In this document: piece after piece, positions 11,110 to 24,490 of the stretch
How positions within the stretch are numbered: position 1 is the stretch's first letter
Layout of the letters: every line of letters begins with the position of its first letter
Assembly: GCA_013399115.1 (NCBI GenBank)
Contig: VXAA01003849.1
Span: 358,338 to 422,337, forward strand
Length of the DNA: 64,000 nucleotides
Reading direction: 5' to 3'
From: Anseranas semipalmata
Lineage: Eukaryota > Chordata > Aves > Anseriformes > Anseranatidae
The notes under the pieces: model-generated
Told to the model about the DNA's origin: nothing
The model's input: the letters and a program-made list of their open reading frames with translations, nothing else
The model's database searches: none
Position numbers and translations under genes: made by a program

Positions 11110-12763
11110 AATTCCTTTTAGCTCCATTATCTGTGTTTTGTTGTGTTTTTTTTTTTTTTTTTCATTTCACAGGAGAAAAAAAAAGAGAATGAAAATGCAG
11201 TCATTTAGAATAACGCATTATAAGTTGATGAACCATAATAACCAAACTGTGTGTCTGAAGGGGCCTAATTACAGAACACCAGAGGCACAAGAGGGAGCTT
11301 ATTGTGGACAACAAAATAGTGCTCTAATAATGCTGTCACTGTACTGAGTACAGCATCAACATTAATCCATGTGGTTATATCCAGGTAGAGAATGGAACAG
11401 ATTGCATCAAAAAGAACAACAGAAATTAATCTGAATGGGTTATATATCAAATCAAAGCTAGCAGGGAGAGAGACATTATTTTGAATGGGGTTAACTGAAA
11501 GCAAAATGGCACTGCTTCTAAAATAAAGGTGCTTTTTGACTAGTCTGTGTGTAAACAACCACTGATTGATGTATAAGCGGTGTATATGTATGTTGAGGTG
11601 TATATACAGGAGTAAGAGAGTCAGCAAAGATGAGCATTTAGGCACAATCTATTATACAATGAGATCAGCTGTTACAGACTGTATCAAGACCAGTGCCCAG
11701 TAAGAAGAGCTGTGGATCTATCTTTTCTCCTAGTAAAGGGTGTCTGTGCTTTTCAGTTTGGGTGTGTGGCATAGCACTGTTATTTTATGCATGAGGCATC
11801 AGGAGAAAAAATGCAGTGTCAGTAATGTAGCCTAATAAAAGGACTGTAAGAGAGGTGTTGCCATTTCCCTTTAATATGAACTATAATGAACCTAACTTGG
11901 TTTGGCTTGGGTGTCCTGTCTCAGCAGGCATGCTCAGTAAAACCCTGTTCACTGTGATAGTACACAGCCATTCTGACAGAAAAGCTGGAAGTTTTCTATG
12001 TACCAGATGAAGAACATTTTTTATAGTGCAGGAGGTCAGATAGAAAACTTAGCCACAAGCGATAGGACTGAATATAAATCTCAAGATACTCAAAAGCTCA
12101 GTGCTTTGTCTCGGCTATTTCTGTTTTTCTGTACAGTGCACAGACTCATGAGCTAGATCTAAATGAGCTGTTGCAAATATAAGTGTCACTGCAAGTAACA
12201 GTATAGGTGGTAAAGCACCTCTTGGGCTAACTTAGCTTTCTTCCTGTGATAGAGTTGCTGTGCTCTGCACAAGATAAATCAAACCAGCTTTAGCAGATTT
12301 ATACCTTAACAACATCACTGAACTGCTTCCAGTGTCTGAACAAGTTTGTCTAGTGACAGTTCGGATATCTCTCAATGTAATTAATTTTTTTCTAATTCTA
12401 GACAGTTGTATATGTAGGAAGTTTTAACGGATTTATACATGATGACCCTAACTGTGTCAACTTTTACTCTCACTCTTATTTCCCAAACTCATATGTGCAT
12501 CAAATATTCCAAAACATTTTTCAAATGTAATATTCAGAGGTTATTTCTGTAGGTGAACAAATACTTCAGTATGTCATAAAATGCTACCCAAATGTTAGTT
12601 TATCCTCTTTTATTTTTTTTCTTTTTAGAGCAAATACTTAATGCATCTATTGTTGCAGAATCATATTTTCCCATTTTTTAGATTAGTATGGGGTAGATAT
12701 CCATATTTGGAACCCAAAGGTAGGTGGTAGGAATACCTCCAGAGAAACTACAGGTTTAAAGAT
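11110..12763. other. Noncoding stretch, nothing recognised
   Basis: Includes a T run (11144-11161) followed by TTTCACAG, an acceptor-like site, but the following frame is A-rich and unconvincing. The - strand frame 11265-11645 has no recognisable domain. Confidence 0.45.
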
Positions 12764-12802
12764 TGTTGTTGTTCTTCTTCTTATTATTATTATTATATTA
12801 TT
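12764..12802 (+). repeat. TTG/TTC/TTA trinucleotide microsatellite
   Basis: Successive runs of TTG, TTC and TTA units, ending in imperfect TATTATATTA. Simple-sequence repeat. Confidence 0.85.
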
Positions 12803-12970
12803 TTAACGTGTAAAATAAGAAATGAGGTTATGTTACTTTGTCTCTTGTAGGCTTGTCTTTTATTCACCAAGTACGATTTTAGTCTAAAGCCTGACTGTAG
12901 GAATCAGGCCATGAGTTTGATTGGCTCAAACACTTGAAACTTAATAATTTGTTTGGTTGTATAATTTCAG

Positions 12971-13125
12971 AGTATAAACTAGAAAGTTTTCACCCTGAAG
13001 TCAAGTATTATGGTATACCTATATCTGTTGCAATGCAGGAGTATATGATCTGTTGTAATGAGGACCAGCTGAGACTTGTTCCACACATCAATTGGCCTGA
13101 TGTGTGGAAAATTGAGTGGTTACAA
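12971..13125 (+). CDS. Candidate internal exon, unrecognised
   Basis: A T-rich stretch ending in TTTCAG (AG at 12969-12970) precedes an open 155-base interval that ends at ACAA|GTGAGT (GT at 13126). In the frame that needs one base from an upstream exon it reads EYKLESFHPEVKYYG and onward to VWKIEWLQ, and it ends in phase 0. The composition is protein-like but matches no family I know. A perfect 12-bp hairpin lies inside it (13079-13109), which is unusual for coding sequence. No neighbouring exon with a compelling match was found. It may be a decoy exon. Confidence 0.2.
13079..13109. repeat. Perfect 12-bp stem-loop
   Basis: TTCCACACATCA (13079-13090) and TGATGTGTGGAA (13098-13109) are exact reverse complements separated by the 7-base loop ATTGGCC. 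Confidence 0.85.
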
Positions 13126-13129
13126 GTGA

Positions 13130-16100
13130 GTACAAATAGTTAATGTAAGCAGTTAATAGTGAACTCTCTTGGCTTAAGCTGTTACAGTTGTCTTCTCCAA
13201 TGAGATTTGGATTTACTTACGTTCATTTAGTTGAGGATCAGCTCACCCCCTGGCTAAACTATTTATACCTGCTCATTTTTTAGGTTGTAGGCATTCTAAA
13301 ACAGTATTCTGGCGCAAAGTTTGGAACAGTCTCAGATAAGTGCAGGCAGCAACAAACAAATAAAGGCACAATTTTTTGTTCAGATGTATGGTCGGGAGAC
13401 AGGGGTGGGTAAGCACTACTTCCAGGCAGCAAAAATCTTTTTGTAGTCCTGAGAACCAGTTCTCTGACAGTACTCCCGCAGCTGTGCCTTCTGTTCCCTT
13501 TCTCTACTGTCTTCCAGTTGCGCCCAGTAGCTGAACTTAACAGATTTCACTGTTTCACTGTTCTCTCCCTTTCCTGTTATTGACTCAAAACTAAATACTT
13601 CTTCATGGCCTTCTAAAATTAAGTTTCTTTCTTGATCTTGTCTTGTATACTATGTGTATCTCTTCCAGCCTGTATCATTCCCATTTCATGCCACCTCTGC
13701 AATGTGCCTCTCACCTGACAGCTCCTTTGTGTCTTGATTCATATAGGCCTGCACTTGAAAATAAATGTTTTATTTTGGCACTGCCCACCCTCTTCAAGTT
13801 TCTCATTCAATCCATTTCTATTAGGTCACCACCCTTCACTGCCTGTGCTCTGGTGCAGTGCAGTCCTTAGTCGTGTGTGTGTCTGAAAACAAAAGAACCA
13901 AACACCTATAACTATAAAGGAAAAAAAAAAAAAAAGACTCAGAACACCACCTTGCAAATATAAATCATTCCAGAGTGGCCTGTGAGCTCCCTGTTGATTG
14001 CATCAAAAATCATCATTTGTTCATGATTATCCTACTAACATTCCGGATTTCAGATCAGGGACCTTACTTTCTGAATTGTCTGTAAATTGCAATCTTTTCC
14101 AACACACTGAAAACCAACAGACTTACTTTGTTGGACACCCAGTTGTTTGTTTGTCTATTCAGAAAGAGAGTAAGAGTTCATTTTCTATGATCTCTTTTGT
14201 GCTTCAGATGGAACAGATGGCTCAGCAAAGTAAACATCTGTATGTGAAATGTAAAGTGTTCATATGTTTGTTTGTGCCAATGTAAAGTGAGACCTGGCCA
14301 TCAATACTAATCTATAAACTATTTCTGGGAGAAGACTAGGAAAATTTTGATTTAACACATAAATCATCAAGTAGAAAGTTGCTGACAACTAACTTAAAAA
14401 AAGAAGAAATTGCTGGCTATTTCTGTGGCACCAGTAACATGCTTGGCCTCATACTATAGAAAACTTCGCCATAAACATCTCTGTTCTCACAGGATTTCTC
14501 ATACAACCATTTTGCAATAAGCATTCCTGTAAACTAAGGCAAAGGGAAGTCAAGGGCATTGTCTGTTACTTGCTGAACATTGGTTGTCCTTGCCTCTGCT
14601 TTGTTTGATGCATGAAAATTACGGTACAGCTACCAGAAACACGCTAATAATTGCATTAGCTGGTATTTGTGTGGTCGTGCCCGAGAGTTTCTGTTGCATT
14701 CAGTGTTCGAGCTATGCCTTCTTTATTGCAGTTGACTCTTCAGCTCTGCTTTGGTTCTCTCCTGTCTTGTTTAGTCAACAGTACATGCAGCATGCAGTTA
14801 TTTCAGCTATTCAGTTTTCTATAGCCCTTCTACTGTTAAACTGCATTAAACAGGGGAATAATTTCTCTTTAATACTGGGCAACATAGGCAAGGTTTGTAA
14901 CATTATACCAATTGATACCATGGCAGGGGTATGGGTGAGATATAGCAGAGGCACTGCAATAATGTATTCAGTAGTTATTCCCCATTCTCCTATCCATTTC
15001 TCTGTGGTATGCCTGAGGTTTTATATTGCTGTATCTGCTTTGTTTGAGCAACATATAACTGCATTGTAGAAGTTGTTACAAGTTGAGAAAAACGATTTGA
15101 CAACTTTATATGGAATAATTGATGCTTTTGACTCCTAGAAAATTGTTGGAGGCTATTTGCTCTTATTAGGTGGCTGCTACTTGGATGATGGGGAGGAAGT
15201 TATTTTCTTGTTCTAAGCATGCTGGCTGGAACAGAGGTTCTTTTTTTCTTTTTCTCTTTTTCTTGTGAATGTAACTTGAACTCCTAGTCTCTTATTCCAA
15301 AAATACTAGATGACAATCTTCAGTCCTAGAGTCTCTACTTCTGTTTGATTCAACAATTGTAGATAAACACAATAATCAAAATGATTAGCAGTGAAAATAC
15401 TGTAACTTTTGTAAAGTGGCTTTTCAGACTTTTAAGATAAAACCCTGTTGTAATAAGTAGGGCAGCTGAAATTTCTCCAAACTTGTTTTAGGTTTTAGAG
15501 TCTGTGATGAAATCCTGATTCTAACCAAGTCAACAGCAGAGTGCCAATTGATGTTGATGGTGCTAGGAATTTGCTCTTCAATTCTAAGGCACTTAAGGAC
15601 CAATTTTAAACATTGATATATCTAAATGGGTCCCCCAACAAGGGAAAGTTTTATGCGCTTGTTTAATGATAAATATACATGTATTCTGAGCTGAACTTAA
15701 ATGGAAGCATAAGGTGCTTATTTCTTTACAAGGCCAAGTTTTGTACTGAGATGGACTGAATTCAGAAGTGATTTTCATTGCAGACCTGTTCCTGCTTTTA
15801 GTGTCAGCTGAATCTGGTTGATGACTCTTACTTCAATGGTAATGGACCAATGGACCAAGATTCCAAGATTTTTGGAACTATGAGACCCCAAAATCAAATG
15901 TAAAGATCTCAAGGGTTTTCTCTGCACACAGGGTTCTGTTTGTTGTTGTTTGTTTTTATTTTGTTTTGTTAAACAGCTTACCTTTGTTCTATTACAATAA
16001 ATTGAAGATCTAAGGTGGTGTTCACACTGTAATAAATCGGTCTTGCCTTGCAGTAGTGAAGAATAAGGAAAAAGTGAGGGTATTTAAATAACCTTAGATA

Positions 16101-16629
16101 TATTCATAATACTAGAGCACCCAACTTCTCTTGTTGAAATTTTGATACTTTAGTCATCTCCCAATTACTTTGGATACACTTTCAGCTTTGTTTAATTCTT
16201 TTTCAACAGAAAACCAAATCCATGTGATGCTTTCTTCTAAATAAAGATTTCTGGACAAAATTGATATATAACTTCAGTATCCTTGGTGCTTTTATTATTT
16301 CTTCTTCCTTGGTCTTTGAGAAAGTGGTGCACTAAACTATCCTGTTGTAGATAACGGAAAAATAGGAGGAATAAGTGAATGAAAGTTGTATTTTGGTGCA
16401 CTAGATATACGTAGCTTTCATTTTCAAACCCCTTTTTTTTTCCTGTTTCTGATTAAAACCACCCAGCCAAACCTGTTTGTTTTAAATCTTTATTCAAAGG
16501 AGAAATTAAGAACATACAAGTCTTTCTAAACGGATGCTGTACAAAATTGAAGTCAGCTTTACAAAAAAAAAAAAATAAAAGACATGAAATTCAGGACTTG
16601 GAAACGAGTACACCATGCTAAGCCACTCC
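13130..16629. other. Noncoding stretch with one long open frame that is not supported
   Basis: The open interval 14584-15069 (+) lasts about 160 codons, but it begins at a TTG and has a T-driven hydrophobic composition with no recognisable domain. A-rich (13920-13935) and T-rich runs occur. A pyrimidine/T tract lies near 15239-15265. No repeat family was recognised. Confidence 0.45.
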
Positions 16630-16652
16630 TTCAGGCACATGAAGTGCCTGAA
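16630..16652. repeat. Perfect 9-bp dyad
   Basis: TTCAGGCAC (16630-16638) and GTGCCTGAA (16644-16652) are exact reverse complements around a 5-base loop. Confidence 0.8.
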
Positions 16653-19600
16653 ATCTTAATCAGCAAAGTTGGAATCTGGCTAAAATTTTTCCGGAGTCAG
16701 ATTTTTCCTTCTTTAGCTGTTCTCAACTAAATTGCATTAAACAATTGCTTTGCTTGTCTGCCATGCAGCTGCAATGTTAGGAGGCACTTAAGTGTATAAA
16801 TTTCACAAGGAGTTCGTGTTTCATCTGAGGCTGTAAGCGTCTCCTCCCCTCCCCAGCTATCAAAAATAAGAAGAGAGTAAAGAATGCAAAAAGCTTTATC
16901 AAAGCAAGAAGAATAAAATGAAAAGTAATGTACTTATGGGTGTACTTCCGTGGGACAAACCAATCTTCATCATACTTTTACTTGAAATGGGAAATGAAAT
17001 ACAGAGAAAAACCCAAGAGAATAAATTAAATGGAAAATATTGTGTTATTTTGAAAAATATGAGGTTAATTTCAGTTTTTGTGTTGGCTTTGCTTTTTAAT
17101 AACACTTTTTATTTCAGTCTTCTGTAACTATTTTATCACATAGTTTTCTCAATGTACTTGATTGCATTTAGGGTGGATATAAATTATAAAAATTACAGGA
17201 GCTAGAATTTTTCCAAAATAGTTTGGAAATCACCTGGGAACAAAACAGTGCTAAAAGCAGTTATGCGAAAGCCTGCATTTTGAAGATCATCAGGCTTTCT
17301 CCCTCTTAGGAAAATAAGAGAACAAAGATCAGGATCAGGAGCCAGATTCATCTTCAGTCTAAAAGTATTTAAATCTAAGGGTTGCAAGCCTGGGGACTGC
17401 CACTTTCCTCAGCTACTTGAATGGATCACAGTGATATAACAGGATCAGAATTATTCTGAATCCAAACAAATCCAAGGCCATGGCAGATGTGAGAAGCACA
17501 AGTGCCTTTTGCTGCTTGGGAGAATAAGATGAGGGAGCAGCTGCAGGAGCTGCAGTTTAAAGTGGACAAGAGTGGCATGTTGTAATCTGTTCTAGAAATA
17601 AGGAAGGAATGGATTACTGCAGTCAGAATTCCAGCTGAAAGGAGAGGTCTTGACCCTGCAAAGCAAGCATTGGAGGAAAAAAGCTCACTCATCTTCAGAT
17701 ATCTGTAGACAGAGAAAGATCTGACTAGACCTCAGTCATGTGAATCTATTTAAATTAAATGCAGAGGCATCTCCTAATTAGAACTAGGAGGGAGCTTTGT
17801 GGTTTCTTCACAATATTTCCTGAAGGTAAACATATTAGTTAGGAATTATATGAGCTGGGAAGCAGAAAGTTAGCTCTCATTCAAGATTTGATTGTGACTG
17901 TGTAACTAGGCACAGGTGCTTTATTTAAAATCTGTGGAAAGCATGTCTACTGGTACGTGGATAGCAGTTTATTCTAAAATCTTCATGTCCTTTCTAGTGG
18001 CTTTGCAGGCATTGTTCAGTCAAAAGCAGTAGTGCCACTGCAGTTCACAGGATCCAGCCAGGAGGCAGGTGGTAAGGTATTCTGAAGATCTGAACATTTC
18101 CAACAATTCCTTCTTTCCCCATCCAAAATTAGAGACTTGTAAATGCTAAGAGAAGGTTTGAAGGTCTTTGAGAAAAGCCCTAATTATCTGAGAGAACTCA
18201 GTACCCTGATTTTCTATAAGAAAATGTTGAATATTTAGATTTTGGCGGGTATGATGCACAAGTGTCCATCTTGAAAGTTTCTGATGGAAGCTGGGCAGAA
18301 TCAACCCATCAAACCTAGAGATCTGGTTAGAGTGGGGCTGGAAGGTGGCTGCTGCTAAGGAAAGGGGCTGCTGACAAAAGGTCTGGGCTGCTAAAGGACT
18401 TCTCCCTTGAAGTATTTTGTGTGCACTGTTGCTGATGGTTTTGAGTGAAGAACCAATCTTTGACTGTGCAAGTGTAAGGATTTAGGTTGGGAGAGAAAGT
18501 GTATAGTGATGGTACTAGTTGGACTGCAAATGGGCTGGTGAGGGCCAGGTGTGAAAAAGGGTGTGTGAGCATGGAATTAGTGTTTTTATCCTAATCCAGA
18601 TGTACAAAGAGGCTCTTCTAATTTTGGTGTTCCTGATTTTGTGATATTTAAAATACTCTTTCAACTTGTGTGATATATAATAAGTTGCAGAGCCTTGGAT
18701 ATCTTACACTTAGAGCCCAAATCAATGCATAGTTATTTATGCATTAGTTATATTGTATTTTTGTGTGCTGTATATTGCCTTAAAAATGATTGGATTATGA
18801 ATATTTAACATTTTTTTTTGGTATGTAAGAAGTGCTTTGAATCGTTTCTAAGGGTTTACTTCCACACAGACTATATTGGATATAACTTCATATGGCCCTT
18901 GAAACATAGACAGGATCAGGGAAGGCAAAATAATTATGGCAGTTCTATTAGTTGTTAAATTTGTTTAAGCAGCTCCTTCTCTTGATCTTCACTCATTTCT
19001 GCCCAAATTTAATCCCCTCAGTTGTGCTTATGTGACTATTTGTACGCCTACTTGTTGAAGCAGATCACCAAATCTCTTTTTGGATTGATGTGGTTCTCAG
19101 TCTAGTCCCATAAAATGTTGAGGTGGTCAGGGGAATAAAAGTTAGGGCAGACTTGCTTAGTATTTTGCTGCTTAGAAATGTGGTCTTGGAATTTTGGATT
19201 TAGGCAACGTATCATCCTTTTTCTTGGCTCCTTGTTCACAGTTCTGTACACCTACCCTCTGCCACATCATTACAGTGAAGCTGTTTTGGAGTCATGCTGT
19301 GAAACAGATCTTCTAGCAGCTTATCACCTAAAAAATTCCAGGCAGCCATATCCACATTTAGTATACCAAATAAAAGATCTAGTAATGATTACACCACTAA
19401 AAACAAAGCATAACTTTTCCACTGACGTCTCTGGCGTTACTGTATCTCCAAGACGATGTTTTTAAGAAAAACTCCCTGATATAAAAATAGATTTCTGACC
19501 TTAGCTGGCCAATAATATTCTCTAGAAGCCCACGAAATGTTTTTATTTTTACCTTTGTATCTAGGTACTATTAACAAATTGGAATTTACACCAAAAAGGA

Positions 19601-22600
19601 TAACTGGTAAAAGAGCCTGGATCATGACTAATGAAATGTATTCCTGAGCATGACCCTTCTTTTCAACCAGCAAGAAATAAATGTTCTACATTTGCAATGC
19701 TACATGTTCAACTAAAAGAGCAATAAAGTAAGGGTCAATAGAGGACTTGTCGGTTTTGTCAGTTTTAACAGGCCTACACTCCTCATCAACAAGTTCAATA
19801 TCTGTTGAGTATATTTTCAGTACATTATGCTTAATTTTCTTAAACTTAGCAATAAGATCATTAGGCAAAACCACCTAGGAAGGTGGTGGTGATGCAAAGA
19901 AACGATGGGTCTATTTACAAAATAGATTATGTTTCTGAGTCTTAACATTCCATTTTGTTTTGGGAAAAGTTAAGATTTTTACATGGAAATGAGCTTTCTT
20001 ACTAAATTATGTATATTTCATTTTATAACTTCTGTAAAATATTAAGAGAGTCCCTCTCACTCCCCACTCCAGTGCATGTTCACTTATTTTGTTTTGGCAG
20101 TTCATCTTTTCAGATCACAACTCTGGAAAATATCAAAGGCATTACAGATTTTTTTTATAAACTCTGAATATTTAGGGTATTTGATACCATAGGAGTTGTA
20201 CAGTACTGAGCTAAACATCTATTTAGTACCAACCATAACTATGCTGTAATATAAAGCTATGATTAATGATTTTTCTGTTGTAATTAGGACTAACAAGTGT
20301 GTGATCACCTCACTTCAGATGGAATCTATAGTAATAATAGTACATAAGTTATGATGTGAATAGATATTGACTTTTCTTTCACTGTTTATAAAGAAGGATA
20401 GCACACAAAGAAGACTACAAATCTTAATTCAAGTTAAAATTAAGTTCACTTCAATTTAAGGTATAAATAAGAGATACTTCTACAGCTGATTATTTCAGTG
20501 ACAAACAGGTCCGTACTGAACTTTCTCCAAGGTCTTAGCCAGTCCACAGTAGAGATGGGACAAAACTGAGGACCTGCCAATTCAAGGCAATGGTTTTCAT
20601 TGTTATTCCTTTTTGTGGACCACTAAAGTGATTCAGACTGTTAGAAATCTCACAAAGGTCAAATAATGGCTATATTTCACTTCCCATGGATCCCTTAGCA
20701 ATACTACAGACTCGGGGCCAGGGTGCAAACTGCTTATCAAAGACCAGTCACACACACAGTGGTTTTCTTGAGTTCAGGAATCTGTGCTGTTTCTCCATTT
20801 AACAGTAATCACTGTCTTGCTGGTGGACTGAATCAACAAAAACTCTTGTTCCTCTTCACGTTTACCTCCATGCTGTACAAACCGAGTCAAGGTAACTGGC
20901 TAGTCTCATTAGTTATCTTGCTAGCAGTAAGGAAAAAACGAGCGAAGCATGGGACCTTTTTCTTTCTCTGATCTTGGTGCAGTGCGGCTTGTTTTGAGGA
21001 CTTTTCCAGGGCTATTTGGTTGGGATAATCAAATGGTCTCTGCTGGAATTTTTTCCTCTTTCGTCGAGGGGACCTTGTGCTACGTTGTGGTACAAATAGG
21101 AGCACAAATGAAGTCTGATGGGATAGTTATGGGAGAAATTGCTTGCAGCAAGCAGAAGTAACACGGCTGGATTTATTTCTGGGTGTAACAGGCCACCATT
21201 TCTGACATGGCCAGTCACTGTGCTGGACATTTTTTTCCTCAAAGGTTCAGCTGTTGTCTTTTGGTAAGACAAAATACTTAAAATTTCTCTGTCATTGATC
21301 CCCTGTATTCCTTACCACAGAAATTCAAAGAGCAGAAAGTTTTCTTTTGTATTTCTGAACATTTTTTTCTAGTACACCTGTCTTGAAACCCCCCAGGAGC
21401 ATGGATAGGTGTTCTAGCTCTGTGGTTAATGGTCTCTTGCTGCTGGTCATGGATGTCTCTCCTTTCACTCGGGCAAGGCTCCATGTTCTTTGTCAGCTAC
21501 TTTATCCAGCTGCAGTTTTAACTGTTTTGTGCAAGCATCCTTGCACAAATCAGCATAGTTTCTACAGATTGTACAGTGCAAGTCTGATTCTCTACAGCAC
21601 TGAGACTTGGAGGCACTTTCTCTGATGAGGAATGAATATAAAGTGAAGATAAGAGACTGTCCGCTTGTTCCTTTAATACTAAAAAAAAAACTTTTTCTAC
21701 CATAAGTATAATCTGAAATATATTGCAGATGGAATTGGTGACTCTGCTTTTGAATTGTACATTAGTCTTTTGATCAAGAGTGTACATCTGCTCATCTCTT
21801 CTGCTATGGAGTTTGCCCAGATTTTTCATCCTTAAACTTGTTTCTATTTTGGCTAATCTTTTCCTCTGTGAACTCTGCTAACTTTATTCTGAGCATCTCT
21901 TTAACTTTTTAGATTTCAAGTGTATTTCAGAGCATTTTTGCAAATCTTAAAACCCAGTGAAAAACTGGAAAGGAGAATTGATTTTCAGGAAGAAGGTGGC
22001 ATCTTTTCTCTATGAAGCAAAACCTGTTTCATAACACTGATCAGCATGCCCAACTCCTGTGTTACAGCCGCTTGGGAAAAGATTACCATGTCACAAAGCG
22101 AAGGTGCTTTACAGGTTGGAGCTAGCCACCTATCTGGGGAATATAAGCACCTGCCTAGCTCTCTAGTTGCATAGCGTAGAGCATATGGCCCATACTGGGC
22201 AAGGCTTATGAGAAGACTGCAGTCTTTCCGGCATTCCCCTGCACCCACAAACCTGTGATCCAGGTAATTATCAGCAACTAAATCGTTCTCATTCTAGAGT
22301 AGTATGTCCAGATACAGGTCTGCTCTGGTGTAGATTAAGTAGAATAACTTATTCTAGTAACACAATAACACTGTTCTAGTAGTTACCCTCTTTGGATCAG
22401 ATGGAAAACTGGGATTCTTACACCTAGGGAGCGTTCCCTATCCCATGGACATTGTTCATGTGTAGGAATGCTCTGCCCCAGAGCCTTTACGGGTTTCACT
22501 GGATAATTACATTCTGCTTGTCCAAACAGCTTCTTCCCGTTTGTGGAAAACATCCCTCCATTTCTTTTGAATTGCAGCATAACGTTGTTTAAAGCAAATG

Positions 22601-24222
22601 TAGTGTTTCTATGTAAAGTGAAATCATCCCATAGTTGTTGTCAGTATTTATTTGCTTTACGTCCTCATGCCACACCCTAGAGTTTTTGTGGTGGTGGTTT
22701 TGTCAACAGACAGCATTATTTTTTGTAATGAAATACAGACAGTTTTGTAAAAATTAGTTCTCTTCAAACGCTGTTGTTTAGTATTTGGTCACTAGGTGTC
22801 ACTACTGATCTAGGAGAAAAACAAAGCTTTGTTTCCTTTTTTGTTTTAAATTTGTACAAAGCAGAAAAATAATTTGTGTAGAAGAACTTTTGTATTGTCT
22901 ATAAAAACTCATAACTAAGGTCTCTATAGCATGCTCAGTAAAGAGGCACTGTGTTCTCCAATTTTAGCAAAAAGTCTGCTATGCAAACCACTTTTAACTA
23001 CACAAAAAAAAGAGTTAGTATTTTTTTTTCAGTACGTTAGCTGCTCCTAACACAGAATGATTTTAGCTGCCGTTCAAATCAAGGAACACAGCTGTAAAAG
23101 GGAAAATATATCTGTTTGTTTGTTTGTTTGTTTGGTATGAGGTACAGAAAACTAGGTTGTAACAGAAGATTAAGAAGTCAGACTATATTTGCAAAAATCA
23201 ATTGTCAAAGTAAACCTCCTGCTTGGAATTTCTTTTGGGAATCCTGGATTCCTGATTGTATGTTAGAACCTATAGTTAGAAAGATTAATCAGCCTACACA
23301 TGATATATGGTGATCTCAAGCAAGGCTGGAAAAATCAGCCTCAAAACCTGAGCAAGTATTGAATGGTCTGGCCTTTTACTATTGTATGTAGGAGAACTAA
23401 ATTTGAATCTGGACATAAATCTTAGTCTCTTGTTCACTGATAGCTCTTGGTAAATGTGAGGCACCATTTTGGAATGTATGCTGCTATTCTAAGAAAATGA
23501 ACTTTGGCCTTTTAGTGAAGGAAAACCTGCTTCCTTTGCTGCAGTGCTGTATAAACATCTCCTACTCATGTCTATTCTCTGCTCTTGGGATTCAACAGAG
23601 CTTAAGAAAAATATTTTAATGGAGACTGATTTCTAACCCCCGCTGAACACCTCAAGAAATAAATGACTAATGATTATATTCACATTTTTCTGTTCTAATC
23701 ACTTAATGATCAGCAGTTGACAGCAAAATGCCCCACTTGAAGGGGAAGGCAAGGGGGGGATGTTAAGTGATCCCTTCATGGAGGAAACTAACTATGTGTT
23801 TTGCTGTTCTCCCATTATTTTTTGAGAAAGCTAAATTCTATGTGGCCAGGACACCTTGAGCTGATCAGAGTTCAAGGAAGCTGGGCAAGCTATCAGTGGG
23901 CTCATTTTCTTTACCTGGGAGTGGCAAGTATTTAACAGTCAAGGGATGGTTTAGCCCTGCCTGTTGCAGATGCTTTTGAATACAAAGATATTGCCATGGG
24001 ACACAGGAAAGAGCTCAGTTTCTGCTTACTGTGTTGTACCTTCAATGTTATGGGTATAGCTTTTTTTTTTTTTTTCCCCTGGATATTCAGGAAAATTATC
24101 CCCAAATATTGCCGAAGCAGTATTCAAAAGATTTTTTTGTGTGTAAAGCCTTACCAGAAGAGGCACACTTCATTTGCCCTGCTACTGTCAGCCATGTGAT
24201 GCCTGTTAACAGACCTGTGATT
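16653..24222. other. Long gene-poor stretch
   Basis: About 7.5 kb without a recognisable gene, RNA or repeat family. The overlapping short open frames on both strands near 16900-17130 and 20700-21830 lack supporting splice sites or motifs. A (TTTG)n microsatellite lies at 23113-23134. Confidence 0.5.
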
Positions 24223-24243
24223 ACACTGTTAATATAACAGTGT
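24223..24243. repeat. 21-base dyad, 9-bp perfect arms
   Basis: ACACTGTTA (24223-24231) and TAACAGTGT (24235-24243) are exact reverse complements with a 3-base centre. A separate perfect palindrome, CTGTTAACAG, lies 11 bases upstream (24203-24212) and shares the TGTTAA / TTAACA core. This would suit a dimeric DNA-binding protein, but no specific factor is assigned. Confidence 0.7.
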
Positions 24244-24374
24244 CTGGGTAAAGAGTTTCCTGGCTTGTGACTGAGAAAATCTGTGAGTGCCGGATAGGTA
24301 CATTTGTGCGTGGACTCTGCTGATTTATTAGAGGGCATCACCCAACTTCCCTATTGTGACATGGAAAGTGGAAA

Positions 24375-24490
24375 GAATGATTTAGCGCTACACCTTTCCC
24401 AATGGTAAAATGTAGAGTTTCTTTCTCGAATCGTGGGTTCATATCCCAGGAGGCTGACTCAGCCCCTTTGCTGGCCAAGGAATGTAAGCT
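24375..24490 (+). mobile_element. Probable old tRNA-derived SINE (MIR/amniote SINE-like)
   Basis: GGTTCATATCC (24436-24446) matches the RNA polymerase III B box with one mismatch. It is followed by GGCTGACTCAGCC, a block I associate with tRNA-derived SINEs of reptiles and birds. Upstream sequence is too diverged to show a clear A box. The assignment rests on memory of the family and could be wrong. Confidence 0.35.

Noticed and set aside
14584..15069. 161-codon + strand open frame with membrane-protein-like hydrophobicity
   Set aside because: It begins at TTG rather than ATG, and its hydrophobic content follows from T-rich DNA. No family resemblance was seen.
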